The notes below the pieces were generated by a model. It was not told the DNA's origin. It saw only the letters and a program-made list of their open reading frames with translations, and made no database searches. DNA of 64,000 nt. Source: Burkholderiales bacterium (GTDB lineage Bacteria; Pseudomonadota; Gammaproteobacteria; Burkholderiales; Burkholderiaceae_E). The stretch spans positions 1 to 64,000 of the forward strand of contig JAIYCW010000019.1 in assembly GCA_027487815.1 (NCBI GenBank). Direction: 5' to 3'. Every line of letters starts with the position of its first letter. Positions within the stretch are counted from its first letter, which is position 1. Of this stretch, positions 17,483 through 26,967 are shown piece after piece. A program made the position numbers and the translations under genes.

Positions 17483-18052
17483 ATGAGCAAGGCCTTTGTT
17501 CGGGATGACGCGACTACTGACGAGGACGATGACGAGCACAGCTCGTCTGCCCCGGCGCTCGGCCCAGGCACGAAGAACTACATGACGCCAGCGGGCCATG
17601 CCCGCATGAAAGCCGAGCTTGTGCACTTGTTGCATAAAGAGCGCCCGGAGATGGTAAGTGTGGTCTCTTGGGCGGCTTCCAATGGCGATCGGTCCGAGAA
17701 CGGAGACTATCTTTATGGCAAGAAACGGCTGCGTGAGATAGACCGGCGCCTGCGTTTTTTAACCAAACGTCTGGAGGCCGCAGAGGTTGTCGACCCCGCC
17801 ACCCGAGAGTCGAGTGACCAGGTATTTTTTGGCGCGACCGTCAGCTATCTGGATGCCATGGATATTGAGCATACGGTGGCGATTGTTGGGGTAGACGAAA
17901 CTGATGCTGGCCGCGGGCTGATCAGCTGGATATCGCCGTTAGCCCGTGCTTTGATCAAGGCGCGCGAAGGTGACGAAGTGTTGGTGCGGTTACCCGAAGG
18001 CCCGCAAACCGTGACCATACTTTCGGTCAAGTATCAGCAGATTCAGGTCTGA
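17483..18052 (+). CDS. greB: Transcription elongation factor GreB
   Basis: This 189-residue GreA/GreB family protein rescues backtracked RNA polymerase by stimulating transcript cleavage through its secondary channel. The N-terminal coiled coil is present (YMTPAGHARMKAELVHLLH, ASNGDRSENGDYLYGKKRLR, LRFLTKRLEAAEVVDP); the acidic tip residues D and E in GDRSENGD are in place. The C-terminal FKBP-like domain ends SVKYQQIQV. About 30 acidic and Ser-rich residues extend the N-terminus beyond the usual start, which is common in Burkholderiales GreB. The gene is 12 bp after pmbA and its stop is 1 bp from the convergent spoT stop. Confidence 0.94.
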   Translation: MSKAFVRDDATTDEDDDEHSSSAPALGPGTKNYMTPAGHARMKAELVHLLHKERPEMVSVVSWAASNGDRSENGDYLYGKKRLREIDRRLRFLTKRLEAAEVVDPATRESSDQVFFGATVSYLDAMDIEHTVAIVGVDETDAGRGLISWISPLARALIKAREGDEVLVRLPEGPQTVTILSVKYQQIQV

Positions 18053-18053
18053 G

Positions 18054-20192
18054 TTACTTCCTGACGATCCTGCGCACATCGCTCAGCTTGCGCAGCTCTC
18101 GCATCACCAGCGCAAGATGCTGGCGGTCTCGGACCTGAATGGCAAAGCGCATTGATGCGGTGTCTTGTGGATTTTCTTCAAGCGACAGATGCACGATATT
18201 TGCATCCGCCTTGGCAAGTTGGGCGGCCACCCGAGCCAGCGCACCTCGCGATTCCACCACCAAGAGTTCAAGTTCGCAGCGAAACTGCCCGCTTACTTCC
18301 TCGCTCCATTCCACATCTACCCAGCGCTCCGCATCGCGCGAGCGTTGGTGCCGCGCCTGAGTGCAATCCTGGCGGTGTACAACCAAGCCGTGGCCGCCCC
18401 GTAAATGGCCAGTCACCGCATCGCCGGGTAATGGATTGCAACATGGCGGATAGGTGACCGCCGAGCCTTCGTTACCATGAATCAGGATGGGCGCCATGCG
18501 GGGTAAAAGCATGGCTGCTGCAGGCTTGCTTGCTAGCTGAAGTGCAATGGTGCGAGCTGCAACCGGCGCGAGGCTCTTGCCAAGCCCGATGTCCTGATAC
18601 AGCTGTGCCATGGAGTGCGCGCCGGTATCCCTGGCTCCACGTTCCATCACTCCCGGGTCAAGCGAGGCGGCATCAATCCGCATGGCTGCCAGCGATTGCT
18701 CGAGCAGTCGCTTACCCAATTCAATCGATTCCTGGCTGGTGATGGTGCGCAGATAATGGCGGATCTCCGCGCGCGCTTTGCCGGTTTTGGCGAAGCTCAA
18801 CCAAGCCGGGTTGGGGCGGCTCGCGGGGTCGGTAATGATTTCGACCACATCTCCGCTGCGCAGCTCCTGGCGCAGGGGTACGTTTTGGCCGTTAAGTTTT
18901 GCAGCAATCGTTTGATCGCCCACATCAGTGTGGATGCTGTAGGCATAGTCGATGATCGTCGCGCCGCGCGGCAAAGCGCGTATTTGACCCTTGGGCGTAA
19001 ACACATACACGGCATCCGGGAACAAATCGACCTTGACGTTTTCGATGAACTCGAGCGAGTCACTGGTTTGCTGGCCGATTTCGAGCAGCGATTGCAGCCA
19101 CTGATGGGTGCGCTTTTGCAGATCAGTAAAGGTTTCCTTTTCGGCCTTATACAGCCAATGCGCGGCAATACCTTCTTCAGCTGTGCGCGCCATTTCGCGG
19201 GTGCGGATCTGAAACTCCACCGGTGTACCGAATGGGCCGACAACCGCTGTATGGAGCGACTGATAGCCGTTGACCTTGGGCAGCCCAACGAAATCCTTGA
19301 AGCGCCCGGGGATCGGCTTAAAGGTGCTGTGCAAGACACCAAGGGTCAGGTAGCACTGGGGAATGCTCTGCACCACCACCCGGAAACCATAAATATCCAG
19401 CACGTCGCTAAACGAACATTTCTTCTCGCGCATTTTGCGAAACACGCCGTAGAGCGTTTTTTCGCGCCCAAACACCTCAGCTTCGATCCCGGCTTCTGGC
19501 AGATTCTTGCGCACGGTATCGAGAATGCGCCCCAATACTTCGCGCCGGTTGCCTCGCGCAGCCATCAAGGCCTTGTGAAGCACCCGGTAGCGCATGGGAT
19601 GAGCCGCTTTGAAGGCAAGATCCTGCAGTTCGCGATACAACTTGTAGAGCCCGAGCCGACTGGCAATTGGCGCATAGATTTCGAGCGTTTCGGTTGCTAT
19701 TCGTTTGGCCTTGCTCGGCTCCATCGCGCCCAGGGTGCGCATGTTGTGCAGGCGATCGGCCAACTTGATGAGGATCACGCGCACATCGCGTGCCATGGCC
19801 AGGAGCATCTTGCGAAAGCTCTCGGCTTGCGCGACCTCCCGGCTGGCGTATTCCAGCTTGTCGAGCTTTGACAGGCCATCGACCAGCTCCGCCACCTGCA
19901 CACCAAATTGCTCTTTGAGCTCTTGCTTGGTGGCACCGGAATCCTCCATCACGTCATGCAGGAGGGCGGCCATCAAACTTTCGGTGTCGAGTTTCCAGTT
20001 TGCACAGGTTTCGGCCACCGCTGTGGGGTGCGAAATGTAGGGCTCTCCGCTTTTGCGGGTTTGCCCGAGATGGGCGATATCGCTGAAGCGATAGGCCTCA
20101 CGGATGCGTTTGAGATCGTCTTCGCCCAAATAGGTTTGGGCTAGCTTCAATACGCTCGTAAGGGAAACGATGCCCCGCTCATCGGGGGCCAT
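18054..20192 (-). CDS. spoT: SpoT, bifunctional (p)ppGpp synthetase/hydrolase
   Basis: 712 residues from the ATG at 20192. The HD hydrolase domain is intact (HPTAVAE, ALLHDVMEDS, ADRLHNMRTL). The synthetase domain carries RFKDFVGLPKVNGYQSLHT, whose RFKD (RxKD) motif marks bifunctional enzymes. TGS (VYVFTPKGQIRALPRGATII) and a C-terminal ACT domain follow. The reading frame continues 29 codons upstream of this ATG to a CTG at 20279 that is preceded by GAGGAAG at good spacing, just 36 bp after rpoZ. The real start may therefore be that rare codon; E. coli spoT also uses a non-ATG start. The rpoZ-spoT order is conserved. Confidence 0.94.
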   Translation of the reverse strand: MAPDERGIVSLTSVLKLAQTYLGEDDLKRIREAYRFSDIAHLGQTRKSGEPYISHPTAVAETCANWKLDTESLMAALLHDVMEDSGATKQELKEQFGVQVAELVDGLSKLDKLEYASREVAQAESFRKMLLAMARDVRVILIKLADRLHNMRTLGAMEPSKAKRIATETLEIYAPIASRLGLYKLYRELQDLAFKAAHPMRYRVLHKALMAARGNRREVLGRILDTVRKNLPEAGIEAEVFGREKTLYGVFRKMREKKCSFSDVLDIYGFRVVVQSIPQCYLTLGVLHSTFKPIPGRFKDFVGLPKVNGYQSLHTAVVGPFGTPVEFQIRTREMARTAEEGIAAHWLYKAEKETFTDLQKRTHQWLQSLLEIGQQTSDSLEFIENVKVDLFPDAVYVFTPKGQIRALPRGATIIDYAYSIHTDVGDQTIAAKLNGQNVPLRQELRSGDVVEIITDPASRPNPAWLSFAKTGKARAEIRHYLRTITSQESIELGKRLLEQSLAAMRIDAASLDPGVMERGARDTGAHSMAQLYQDIGLGKSLAPVAARTIALQLASKPAAAMLLPRMAPILIHGNEGSAVTYPPCCNPLPGDAVTGHLRGGHGLVVHRQDCTQARHQRSRDAERWVDVEWSEEVSGQFRCELELLVVESRGALARVAAQLAKADANIVHLSLEENPQDTASMRFAIQVRDRQHLALVMRELRKLSDVRRIVRK

Positions 20193-20314
20193 GAAGAAGC
20201 TTTCAGCCGCAGGGGCGGTCTGAACAGGGGGCGGGCCGGAACCGGTGCCCGCTGGGGGTGCAGCCGTTGGGCCGTTCAGAGTGCTTCCTCAGTGGTAAAA
20301 ACGAAAATTGGGAC

Positions 20315-20518
20315 TCAGATGGGCACGCGCCGAAGCATTTCAATGCCAATTTTGCCGCTGGCAATCTCACGCAATGCGGTGACGGTAGGCTTGTCTTTAC
20401 TTTCGATCTTGGCAGTATGGCCTTGAGCCAGCATACGGGCACGGTAGGTTGCCGCCAAGGTCAACTCAAAACGATTCGGGATTTGCTTCAAACAATCTTC
20501 TACGGTGATACGTGCCAT
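20315..20518 (-). CDS. rpoZ: RNA polymerase omega subunit
   Basis: This 67-residue protein matches omega along its whole length: [20 protein letters not shown], then the AATYRARML helix and a C-terminal [11 protein letters not shown]. Omega helps fold and hold the beta-prime subunit and forms part of a ppGpp binding site on RNA polymerase. It sits between gmk and spoT on the minus strand, as in most proteobacteria. That places a ppGpp receptor subunit and the ppGpp hydrolase in one transcription unit. Confidence 0.96.
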   Translation of the reverse strand: MARITVEDCLKQIPNRFELTLAATYRARMLAQGHTAKIESKDKPTVTALREIASGKIGIEMLRRVPI

Positions 20519-20583
20519 GGTGATGCCTTGAAAAAACGATCAACAAACCGGGAAAAACGACTCAATCTGAAGGCGGATCGCAC

Positions 20584-21246
20584 CTAACTGGCTCGGACCG
20601 CTTCCCACGAAGCAAACAATTCAGGAAACCGCGCGCGCTGGTTGAAGTATCGCAAACTGCTGGCATCCACTACGTGCAGCAACTGCCCTAAAGCGCTCGC
20701 AAAGTCTTGATTGATAATAACATATTCGAAGTTAGGCACCTGCGCCATCTCCTGGCTGGCAGCATGCAGACGGCGGGCGATCACGGCCTGGCTGTCTTGG
20801 GCGCGCTTGATGAGTCTTTCACGCAGAACCTGCAAGGAAGGCGGTGCTATAAAGATGCCCACGGCCTGGGGGAAAATCGCTTTGACCTGCTCAGCCCCCT
20901 GATAATCAATCTCCAGCAACACATCATTGCCCGCACTCATTTGGCTATCAAGCCAGGCTTTTGAGGTGGCGTAAAGATTGCCATGCACCTCGGCTGATTC
21001 CAGAAATTCACCGGCCGCCCGACGCCGCTCGAACTCATCGTGGCTGACAAAAAAGTAGTCCACGCCATCAACTTCGCCGGGTCGCGGCTGGCGGGTGGTG
21101 AACGAGATGGAAAGCTGGATTGAAGGGCGCTGAGTAATCAACGCGCGAACCAGCGAAGTTTTGCCAGCGCCTGAAGGCGCCACGATGACCAGCAGGCTAC
21201 CAGCGCGAAACCGGGCGTCGTCAATAGCGTTGGGGGAATCAACCAT
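20584..21246 (-). CDS. gmk: Guanylate kinase
   Basis: About 220 residues. It converts GMP to GDP with ATP. The P-loop is APSGAGKTSL, and the GMP-binding stretch is SISFTTRQPRPGEVDGVDYF with FLESAEVHGNLYATSK. The lid region IKRAQDSQAVIARRL and the C-terminal NFEYVIINQDFASAL are in place. I prefer the ATG at 21246 over a TTG one codon earlier; a GAGG motif lies 9-12 bases upstream of both. The start adds a short non-conserved N-terminal tail of about 14 residues. It follows yicC by 45 bp on the same strand. Confidence 0.95.
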   Translation of the reverse strand: MVDSPNAIDDARFRAGSLLVIVAPSGAGKTSLVRALITQRPSIQLSISFTTRQPRPGEVDGVDYFFVSHDEFERRRAAGEFLESAEVHGNLYATSKAWLDSQMSAGNDVLLEIDYQGAEQVKAIFPQAVGIFIAPPSLQVLRERLIKRAQDSQAVIARRLHAASQEMAQVPNFEYVIINQDFASALGQLLHVVDASSLRYFNQRARFPELFASWEAVRAS

Positions 21247-21291
21247 CAACGAATTTTACCTCGAAGCGGTACGTTCCCGAATCATGCCGCG

Positions 21292-22188
21292 CTATTCGAG
21301 ATTCTGAATCTGCTCGCGCATCTGTTCTATGGCAAGTTTGCATTCCATGGCGGCCTGGGTGACCCCGATATCGGCGGCTTTGGAGCCGAGAGTATTTGCT
21401 TCACGGTTGAGTTCCTGCATCAGAAAGTCGAGCCTTTTGCCAACCAAGCCGCCGGCGCTGAGTACCCGCCTGACCTCAGCCAAGTGGGTTTTCAATCGAC
21501 CCAGCTCCTCGGCGACATCAATACGTATCCCATAAAGCAGTACTTCCTGACGAACTCTTGCCATGGTCTCGGATTCACTCACACCCGATCCGGCGCTGGC
21601 TAGCGCCAATGTGTCTTGAAGGCGTTTGAGCAGCTGCTCCTGGTGCTGCTGGATCCAAATCGGCCCGCGCTCAAGCAAGCCCTGGGCAATCGCTTCGATT
21701 TGGGCCACGCGTTGCAAGATGAAGTCGCCCAGCATCTCGGCTTCCCGTTGGCGTGAATCCTGCAGCTCGGAGCGCGCTTGCCGGGCAAGCATCAACACCT
21801 GTTCGATCAGGGCTTCGGGTTCTGGGGCGGTGTCAAGAAGAACCCCGGGCCAGCGTAGCAGCTCGCCTGCGCTGATCGGGCTCAGAGCCAATCCACCTGC
21901 GGCCGCCTGTTGTTGGACTTTGGATGCGGCGAGCAACACGCCGTCCAGCAACGCGGTATCGACGGCCGGTTGTCGGCTGGCATCCGAGCGATGTTGCAGC
22001 TGGATGCGACACTCAAGCTTGCCCCGTTTGACGGCCTCGCCCAGAATTTCGCGTAACGCCGGTTCGGCCGGGCGCAATTCGTCGGGTAGGCGAAATCCCA
22101 AATCCAGGTAGCGTGAATTGACACAGCGAAGTTCCAGAGCAATTGACCAGCCTTGCCACGCTGCCGAGCGATGGGCGTATCCGGTCAT
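21292..22188 (-). CDS. yicC: YicC family endoribonuclease-like protein
   Basis: 298 residues from MTGYAHRSAAWQG. The N-terminal YicC domain (LELRCVNSRYLDLGFRLPDE) and the C-terminal DUF1732 domain (VGKRLDFLMQELNREANTLG, then KAADIGVTQAAMECKLAIEQ) are both complete. E. coli YicC has been reported as an endoribonuclease that acts on the small RNA RyhB. The frame is open far upstream, but the ATG at 22188 gives the family N-terminus. It heads the minus-strand yicC-gmk-rpoZ-spoT run and is divergent from the kinase gene across 117 bp. Confidence 0.93.
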   Translation of the reverse strand: MTGYAHRSAAWQGWSIALELRCVNSRYLDLGFRLPDELRPAEPALREILGEAVKRGKLECRIQLQHRSDASRQPAVDTALLDGVLLAASKVQQQAAAGGLALSPISAGELLRWPGVLLDTAPEPEALIEQVLMLARQARSELQDSRQREAEMLGDFILQRVAQIEAIAQGLLERGPIWIQQHQEQLLKRLQDTLALASAGSGVSESETMARVRQEVLLYGIRIDVAEELGRLKTHLAEVRRVLSAGGLVGKRLDFLMQELNREANTLGSKAADIGVTQAAMECKLAIEQMREQIQNLE

Positions 22189-22305
22189 GCTGCGCAACAC
22201 CGGGTCTTTAGACGAGACGGTATTTGAAGCGGGGGAATCTACGCCAAGGCCCTGGCGCGCGGGTTTGTTTGTTTGCAAGCTCATCAACACCTTTACAATC
22301 CGCTG

Positions 22306-23337
22306 ATGGCCGCACAAACCAATGCACCCCTGCCCGACGGACTTCAACTGGGCGAGTATCGTATCGTAAAGAAGATTTCGAGCGGTGGCTTTTCCATTGT
22401 TTATCTCGGCCAGGGTGAAAACGGCGAGCAGGTGGCCATCAAGGAATATCTCCCCAGTACTCTTGTCAAGCGTAATGCAGGCGAGTTGATGCCCTCGATT
22501 GCCAGTGACAATCTGGCGACCTATCGCAATGGGCTGAAGTGTTTTTTTGAAGAGGGCCGCGCGCTTGCCCGCATCGCCCATCCGAATGTGGTGCGGGTGG
22601 TCAACTTTTTTCGGGCCAATGAAACCGTCTACATGGTGATGGCCTATGAGCAGGGCCGCTCGCTTCAGGAGCTGATTTTGCGTAACCGCAACCGGCCGGA
22701 GAAGGTGGTGATTGCGGAGCGCCATGTGCGCACCATCTTCAATCAGATCATGCATGGTTTGCGCGAAGTCCATACCAACCGGCTTTTGCATCTTGATCTC
22801 AAGCCCGCCAATATTTATTTGCGCCTCGATGGCTCGCCCTTACTGCTTGACTTTGGCGCGGCAAGGCAAACCCTGACGACCGATGGGCCCAAGCTGTTTC
22901 CAATGTATACGCCCGGGTTTGCTGCCCCCGAGCTATATCGCAAACAACATCAGTTGGGGCCCTGGACCGATATCTACGCTTTGGGCGCCAGTCTTTATGC
23001 GAGCATGGCCGGTGCCCCGCCGCAACCTGCTGATCAACGCGAGCTGAGCGACAAGATGCCAGCGCAGTTGCAGGTGCTGGTGGGGCCGTATTCACAGAAT
23101 CTGGTCGATCTGGTGGCCTGGTGCCTCAAGCTCAACGTGCTGGAGCGGCCGCAATCGGTGTTTGCCTTGCAGCGGGCTTTGCGCAAGGTAGACGATGCTC
23201 GGGTCGCGGCCAACGGGGTGCAAGTCGCAAGCTCAGGCACTGGCTTAAGCGGCTGGATCAGTCGCCTGCCGGCGCGCTTCGGGCGTAAACCTAAAGACAT
23301 GGGCTCAACAACCCATGGCCTGACCTTACCGGGCTAA
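22306..23337 (+). CDS. Cytoplasmic Ser/Thr protein kinase (Hanks type, non-RD)
   Basis: About 343 residues. The kinase fold is complete: glycine-rich loop SSGGFSIVYL (25-34), ATP-binding Lys46 in VAIKEYLP, catalytic loop HLDLKPANIYL (D164), DFG at LLDFGAAR (D182) and an APE-like motif AAPELYRKQ. The residue before the catalytic Asp is Leu instead of Arg (HLD, not HRD), so it is a non-RD kinase that may not need activation-loop phosphorylation. No membrane helix or extracellular sensor domain is seen; the C-terminus is short and basic. The ATG at 22306 is preferred over a TTG at 22273. The phosphatase gene follows after 5 bp, giving a reversible phosphorylation pair. Confidence 0.92.
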   Translation: MAAQTNAPLPDGLQLGEYRIVKKISSGGFSIVYLGQGENGEQVAIKEYLPSTLVKRNAGELMPSIASDNLATYRNGLKCFFEEGRALARIAHPNVVRVVNFFRANETVYMVMAYEQGRSLQELILRNRNRPEKVVIAERHVRTIFNQIMHGLREVHTNRLLHLDLKPANIYLRLDGSPLLLDFGAARQTLTTDGPKLFPMYTPGFAAPELYRKQHQLGPWTDIYALGASLYASMAGAPPQPADQRELSDKMPAQLQVLVGPYSQNLVDLVAWCLKLNVLERPQSVFALQRALRKVDDARVAANGVQVASSGTGLSGWISRLPARFGRKPKDMGSTTHGLTLPG

Positions 23338-23342
23338 ACGAG

Positions 23343-24254
23343 ATGCGGTTTTCAGTATTCCAGGATAGCTTGCTTGGGCAGCGCCAGATCAATCAGGACC
23401 GGATGGGCTACTGCTTCACCCGTGATGCGCTCTTGATGGTGTTGGCTGATGGGATGGGCGGGCATCCGCGGGGTGAGATTGCGGCGCAAACCGCCATGCA
23501 GACAATTGCCGCTGAATTTCAGGCGCAGGCCAGCCCCTTGCTTGCCGATCCTATCGAATTTCTGGACGCAGCGATTCGCCGCGCGCACCGCGAGATCTTG
23601 CGCTACCAAACCGCCAATCAATTGCCGGAATCACCCCGCACAACGATCGTGGCTTGCGTGGTGCAGCGCTCGAAAATCTGGTTTGCCCATGCTGGTGATT
23701 CACGCCTTTACGTGCTTCGGGAAGGCCAGGTGTTGCGCCGCACCCGCGATCATTCCAAGGTGCAAAGCCTGTTGGCCCTGGGCCTGATACAACCGGGTGA
23801 AGAGCTTACCCACCCGGAGCGCAACAAGGTGCTGAATTGCCTTGGCTCACCCTTCGAGCCCACCATTGAAGTAACGAACGCAATAGCGCTTGCGCCCAAC
23901 GACCGGGTCTTGCTGTGTTCGGATGGTGTCTGGTCGGGCCTGCCTGAAGCTGACCTTGCGCGCCTGGCCTGTACCGGTTCCGTGCAAACAGCGGTGCCTT
24001 CCATGGTGCGCAGGGCTGTGCTCGCACAGGGCCGGTCGGCAGATAACAGCACCGCAATGTTGATGGATTGGGAGGGCGAAACGATCGCCGAAACCCTGTC
24101 CTCGCTGGATTTGCCCGACGGCGCGTTCACCAGCACGATTGCTCAGGTGTTGCCGCTGGATACCCAAGCGTCCGAGCCCGAGCTGAGCGATGATGATATC
24201 GAGCGCACGATTCGCGAGATTCGTAGCGCCATTGGTAAAACCCAAACCCCTTAG
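23343..24254 (+). CDS. PP2C-family Ser/Thr protein phosphatase
   Basis: This 303-residue protein carries the metal-coordinating motifs of PPM phosphatases: NQDRMG (D19), [11 protein letters not shown] (D36), [27 protein letters not shown] and [10 protein letters not shown]. It should remove phosphate from substrates of the kinase encoded 5 bp upstream. A roughly 60-residue acidic tail with no hydrophobic segment follows the catalytic domain, so it is probably soluble. The kinase-phosphatase pair lies between yicC and rph, an order I recall in several Burkholderiales; that is from memory and unchecked. Confidence 0.93.
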   Translation: MRFSVFQDSLLGQRQINQDRMGYCFTRDALLMVLADGMGGHPRGEIAAQTAMQTIAAEFQAQASPLLADPIEFLDAAIRRAHREILRYQTANQLPESPRTTIVACVVQRSKIWFAHAGDSRLYVLREGQVLRRTRDHSKVQSLLALGLIQPGEELTHPERNKVLNCLGSPFEPTIEVTNAIALAPNDRVLLCSDGVWSGLPEADLARLACTGSVQTAVPSMVRRAVLAQGRSADNSTAMLMDWEGETIAETLSSLDLPDGAFTSTIAQVLPLDTQASEPELSDDDIERTIREIRSAIGKTQTP

Positions 24255-24268
24255 ACTTCATTGACTTC

Positions 24269-25015
24269 ATGACATCACCCCTTAGCCGTCCGAGCGCCCG
24301 TCGCGCCAACCAATTGCGCCCCATCCACATTGAGCGCGGCTTCACAAAACATGCTGAAGGTTCGGTGTTGATCAGCTTCGGCTCCACTCGGGTGCTTTGC
24401 ACCGCCAGCGTGGAAGACAAGGTGCCGGGCTTTTTGCGAGGCAAAGGGCAGGGCTGGGTCACGGCCGAATACGGGATGTTGCCCCGCTCAACCCACACCC
24501 GTTCGGATCGCGAAGCTGCCAAGGGCAAGCAATCCGGACGCACCCAGGAAATTCAGCGGCTGATCGGGCGCAGCTTGCGCGCGGTGGTGGATATGAAGGC
24601 CCTGGGCGAGCGCACGATCCATCTGGATTGTGATGTGCTTCAGGCCGATGGTGGAACCCGTACTGCGGCCATTACCGGCGCATACGTTGCGCTGGCCGAT
24701 GCAGTGCAATGGCTTAAAGGCAAAGGGGCCTTACCAATCGACGGGCCAGCTGTCATTCGTGAGGCGGTAGCTGCAGTGTCGGTGGGCATCTTTCAAGGTC
24801 ATCCTGTGCTGGATCTGGATTACGACGAAGACTCCAATTGTGATGCGGATTGCAATGTGGTGATGACCGCGAGTGGCGGTGTTGTTGAGGTGCAGGGTAC
24901 GGCTGAGGGTGAGCCTTTTTCGCGTGCCATGCTCGATGCCTTGCTGGAGCTTGCTCAAGCCGGAATTAGCGAGTTGGTGCAGGCCCAGGCGCAAGCGCTG
25001 CAGCCCACCAAGTGA
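24269..25015 (+). CDS. rph: Ribonuclease PH
   Basis: This 248-residue phosphorolytic 3'-5' exoribonuclease trims the 3' ends of tRNA precursors. Clear motifs are [40 protein letters not shown], the phosphate-binding [19 protein letters not shown] and [20 protein letters not shown]. The C-terminal [19 protein letters not shown] is also typical. The catalytic Asp residues and arginines are present and the length is normal, so the enzyme should be active. It overlaps rdgB by 4 bp (GTGA). Confidence 0.96.
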   Translation: MTSPLSRPSARRANQLRPIHIERGFTKHAEGSVLISFGSTRVLCTASVEDKVPGFLRGKGQGWVTAEYGMLPRSTHTRSDREAAKGKQSGRTQEIQRLIGRSLRAVVDMKALGERTIHLDCDVLQADGGTRTAAITGAYVALADAVQWLKGKGALPIDGPAVIREAVAAVSVGIFQGHPVLDLDYDEDSNCDADCNVVMTASGGVVEVQGTAEGEPFSRAMLDALLELAQAGISELVQAQAQALQPTK

Positions 25016-25662
25016 GGCCAGGCCAGCGGCTGGTGCTGGCATCCAACAATGCTGGCAAATTGCGTGAGTTCAGTGAGTTGTGGGCGGGGCGCGGCGTGGA
25101 AGTGGTGAATCAAGCCAGCCTGGGGATTGAAGAGGCTCCCGAGCCACACCGCAGCTTTGTGGAAAATGCGTTGGCCAAAGCGCGACATGCTTGTGCAGCA
25201 AGCGGCTTGGCAGCATTGGCGGATGATTCCGGGCTGTGTGTTTCAGCGTTGCAGGGCGCTCCGGGTGTCGATTCCGCGGTGTATGCGCAAGTGCCATCCG
25301 ATGCCTTGGCCCTATCCTCCCAACCGCTTGACCGGGAAGAGCGCCGTCGCTTGCAAGATCAAGCGAACAACACCAAGTTGCTGAGCGCCTTGAATTCCTG
25401 GGCGCAGGCCAGTGAGCGCGAAGCGGTGTATGTCTGTGTGCTTGTGTTGGTGCGTTATCCCGATGATCCCTTGCCCGTGATTGCCCAGGGGCTGTGGAAG
25501 GGGCAGATTCTCTCCCAGCCGCGCGGCACAGGTGGGTTTGGTTATGACCCTTTATTCTGGGTGCCCGAGGAGCAGTGCACTGTAGCGGAGCTGCCGCTCA
25601 ATCGGAAGAATCAAATCAGCCATCGGGCGCAAGCCATGCGGCATTTGATGAACGCACTATGA
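25012..25662 (+). CDS. rdgB: XTP/dITP pyrophosphatase (RdgB/HAM1)
   Basis: 216 residues. It hydrolyses non-canonical XTP and (d)ITP to monophosphates so they are not built into nucleic acid. The family motifs are [17 protein letters not shown] at the N-terminus, [26 protein letters not shown] with the catalytic Asp residues, [12 protein letters not shown] and the C-terminal [14 protein letters not shown]. The start is GTG within a GTGA overlap with the rph stop codon, so translation is coupled. An insertion of about 20 residues after [10 protein letters not shown] is larger than in E. coli and is polar. Confidence 0.95.
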   Translation: MRPGQRLVLASNNAGKLREFSELWAGRGVEVVNQASLGIEEAPEPHRSFVENALAKARHACAASGLAALADDSGLCVSALQGAPGVDSAVYAQVPSDALALSSQPLDREERRRLQDQANNTKLLSALNSWAQASEREAVYVCVLVLVRYPDDPLPVIAQGLWKGQILSQPRGTGGFGYDPLFWVPEEQCTVAELPLNRKNQISHRAQAMRHLMNAL

Positions 25663-25696
25663 GCACGTTAACAGGTCATTTGCGGCAATCTCGCCA

Positions 25697-26965
25697 ATGA
25701 AGCCGATTGGTGCCCCCGGCTTGGCCACCTTGCCACCGCTGAGTTTGTATGTGCATTTGCCCTGGTGTGTGCGCAAGTGCCCCTATTGCGACTTCAACTC
25801 GCATGAGGTGAACCCGCGAGGCGCAGAGCAGTCGCGTATCGCAATCCACAAATCGCTACCCGAGGCCCCCGCCGCATCTCAAGAGCCAGCGCTTGCGCAA
25901 TGGCTGGATACTGATCTGCAAGCCCGCTACATCGCGGCTTTGCTGCTTGATCTGGAGCAGGCCTTACCCTTGATCTGGGGGCGCTCGGTGCAAACTGTAT
26001 TTCTTGGTGGAGGCACTCCCTCGCTCTTCGATCCTGCGATGATCGAGAAGCTGCTCGAGGGCTTGCGCGCTCGATTGCGGCTCGCTCCGCATGCCGAGAT
26101 CACAATGGAGGCGAATCCAGGCACCTTCGAGCAGTCGCGATTTCGCGACTATCGAAGCGCTGGCATCAATCGCCTGTCGATCGGTGTGCAGAGCTTTAAT
26201 GCGCAGCACTTGCAGGCGCTGGGCCGGATTCACGATCCTGCGCAAGCGCTGGCTGCCGCTGAGCTTGCGGCCACGATGTACCCAAGTTTTAACCTGGATG
26301 TGATGTACGGATTACCGGGGCAAAGCCTGGAGCAATGTCAGGAAGACCTCAACACTGCACTGCGGTTTTCTCCGCCGCATCTTTCCATGTATCACCTCAC
26401 GCTTGAGCCAAACACGCTGTTTGCGCGCTTTCCTCCGCCGCTTCCGGATGACGACCTATGTGCAGACATGCAGCTCCTGATTGAAGCCAGCACAGCGCAA
26501 GCGGGCCTTGAGCACTATGAGATTTCTGCCTATGCCAAGCCTGGCCATCGTGCGCAACACAATCTGAATTACTGGAGTTTTGGCGACTATCTGGGCATCG
26601 GCGCAGGTGCGCACAGCAAGCTTTCGTTTCACGATCGTATCGTGCGCCAGGCACGCCTGAAAAACCCTCGCGCTTATCTGCAATCGCTCGACCCGGCCCA
26701 TCCCACAAGCGCGGTGGAAATCGATGAGCCGATTGAGCCGCAATCCATGCCATTTGAATTCATGCTCAATGCTCTACGGCTGATTCAGGGAGTGCCAGCG
26801 AGCCTGTATCAGGAGCGTACCGGCCAATGGCCCATTGGCCTGCAGCATGGTGTGAACGAGGCCTTGCGGCGCGGACTGCTCACTGAAGACCCCTTGCGTT
26901 TGCAGGCGACTTCGCTGGGGTTAAGATTCCTGAACGATCTACAACAAATGTTTCTGGAGACTTGA
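25697..26965 (+). CDS. hemW: Radical SAM heme chaperone HemW
   Basis: 422 residues. HemW binds a [4Fe-4S] cluster and heme and delivers heme to membrane enzymes; it was long annotated as coproporphyrinogen oxidase HemN-like. The radical SAM motif is CVRKCPYCDFNSH; the extra Cys after the motif, needed in true HemN, is replaced as expected in HemW. GGGTPSLF and EANPGTFE (SAM binding), GVQSFN and the C-terminal HemN_C domain are present. A roughly 35-residue insertion just after the cluster motif (EVNPRGAEQSRIAIHKSLPE) is seen in some Burkholderiales versions. The gene ends 2 bp before the ATG of the acyl-CoA synthetase gene. Confidence 0.93.
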   Translation: MKPIGAPGLATLPPLSLYVHLPWCVRKCPYCDFNSHEVNPRGAEQSRIAIHKSLPEAPAASQEPALAQWLDTDLQARYIAALLLDLEQALPLIWGRSVQTVFLGGGTPSLFDPAMIEKLLEGLRARLRLAPHAEITMEANPGTFEQSRFRDYRSAGINRLSIGVQSFNAQHLQALGRIHDPAQALAAAELAATMYPSFNLDVMYGLPGQSLEQCQEDLNTALRFSPPHLSMYHLTLEPNTLFARFPPPLPDDDLCADMQLLIEASTAQAGLEHYEISAYAKPGHRAQHNLNYWSFGDYLGIGAGAHSKLSFHDRIVRQARLKNPRAYLQSLDPAHPTSAVEIDEPIEPQSMPFEFMLNALRLIQGVPASLYQERTGQWPIGLQHGVNEALRRGLLTEDPLRLQATSLGLRFLNDLQQMFLET

Positions 26966-26967
26966 GC

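Noticed and set aside
18615-19871. Long plus-strand open frame opposite spoT
   Set aside because: It lies wholly antisense to spoT, has no family-like motif and no ribosome-binding site, and is explained by the GC-rich codon use of spoT.
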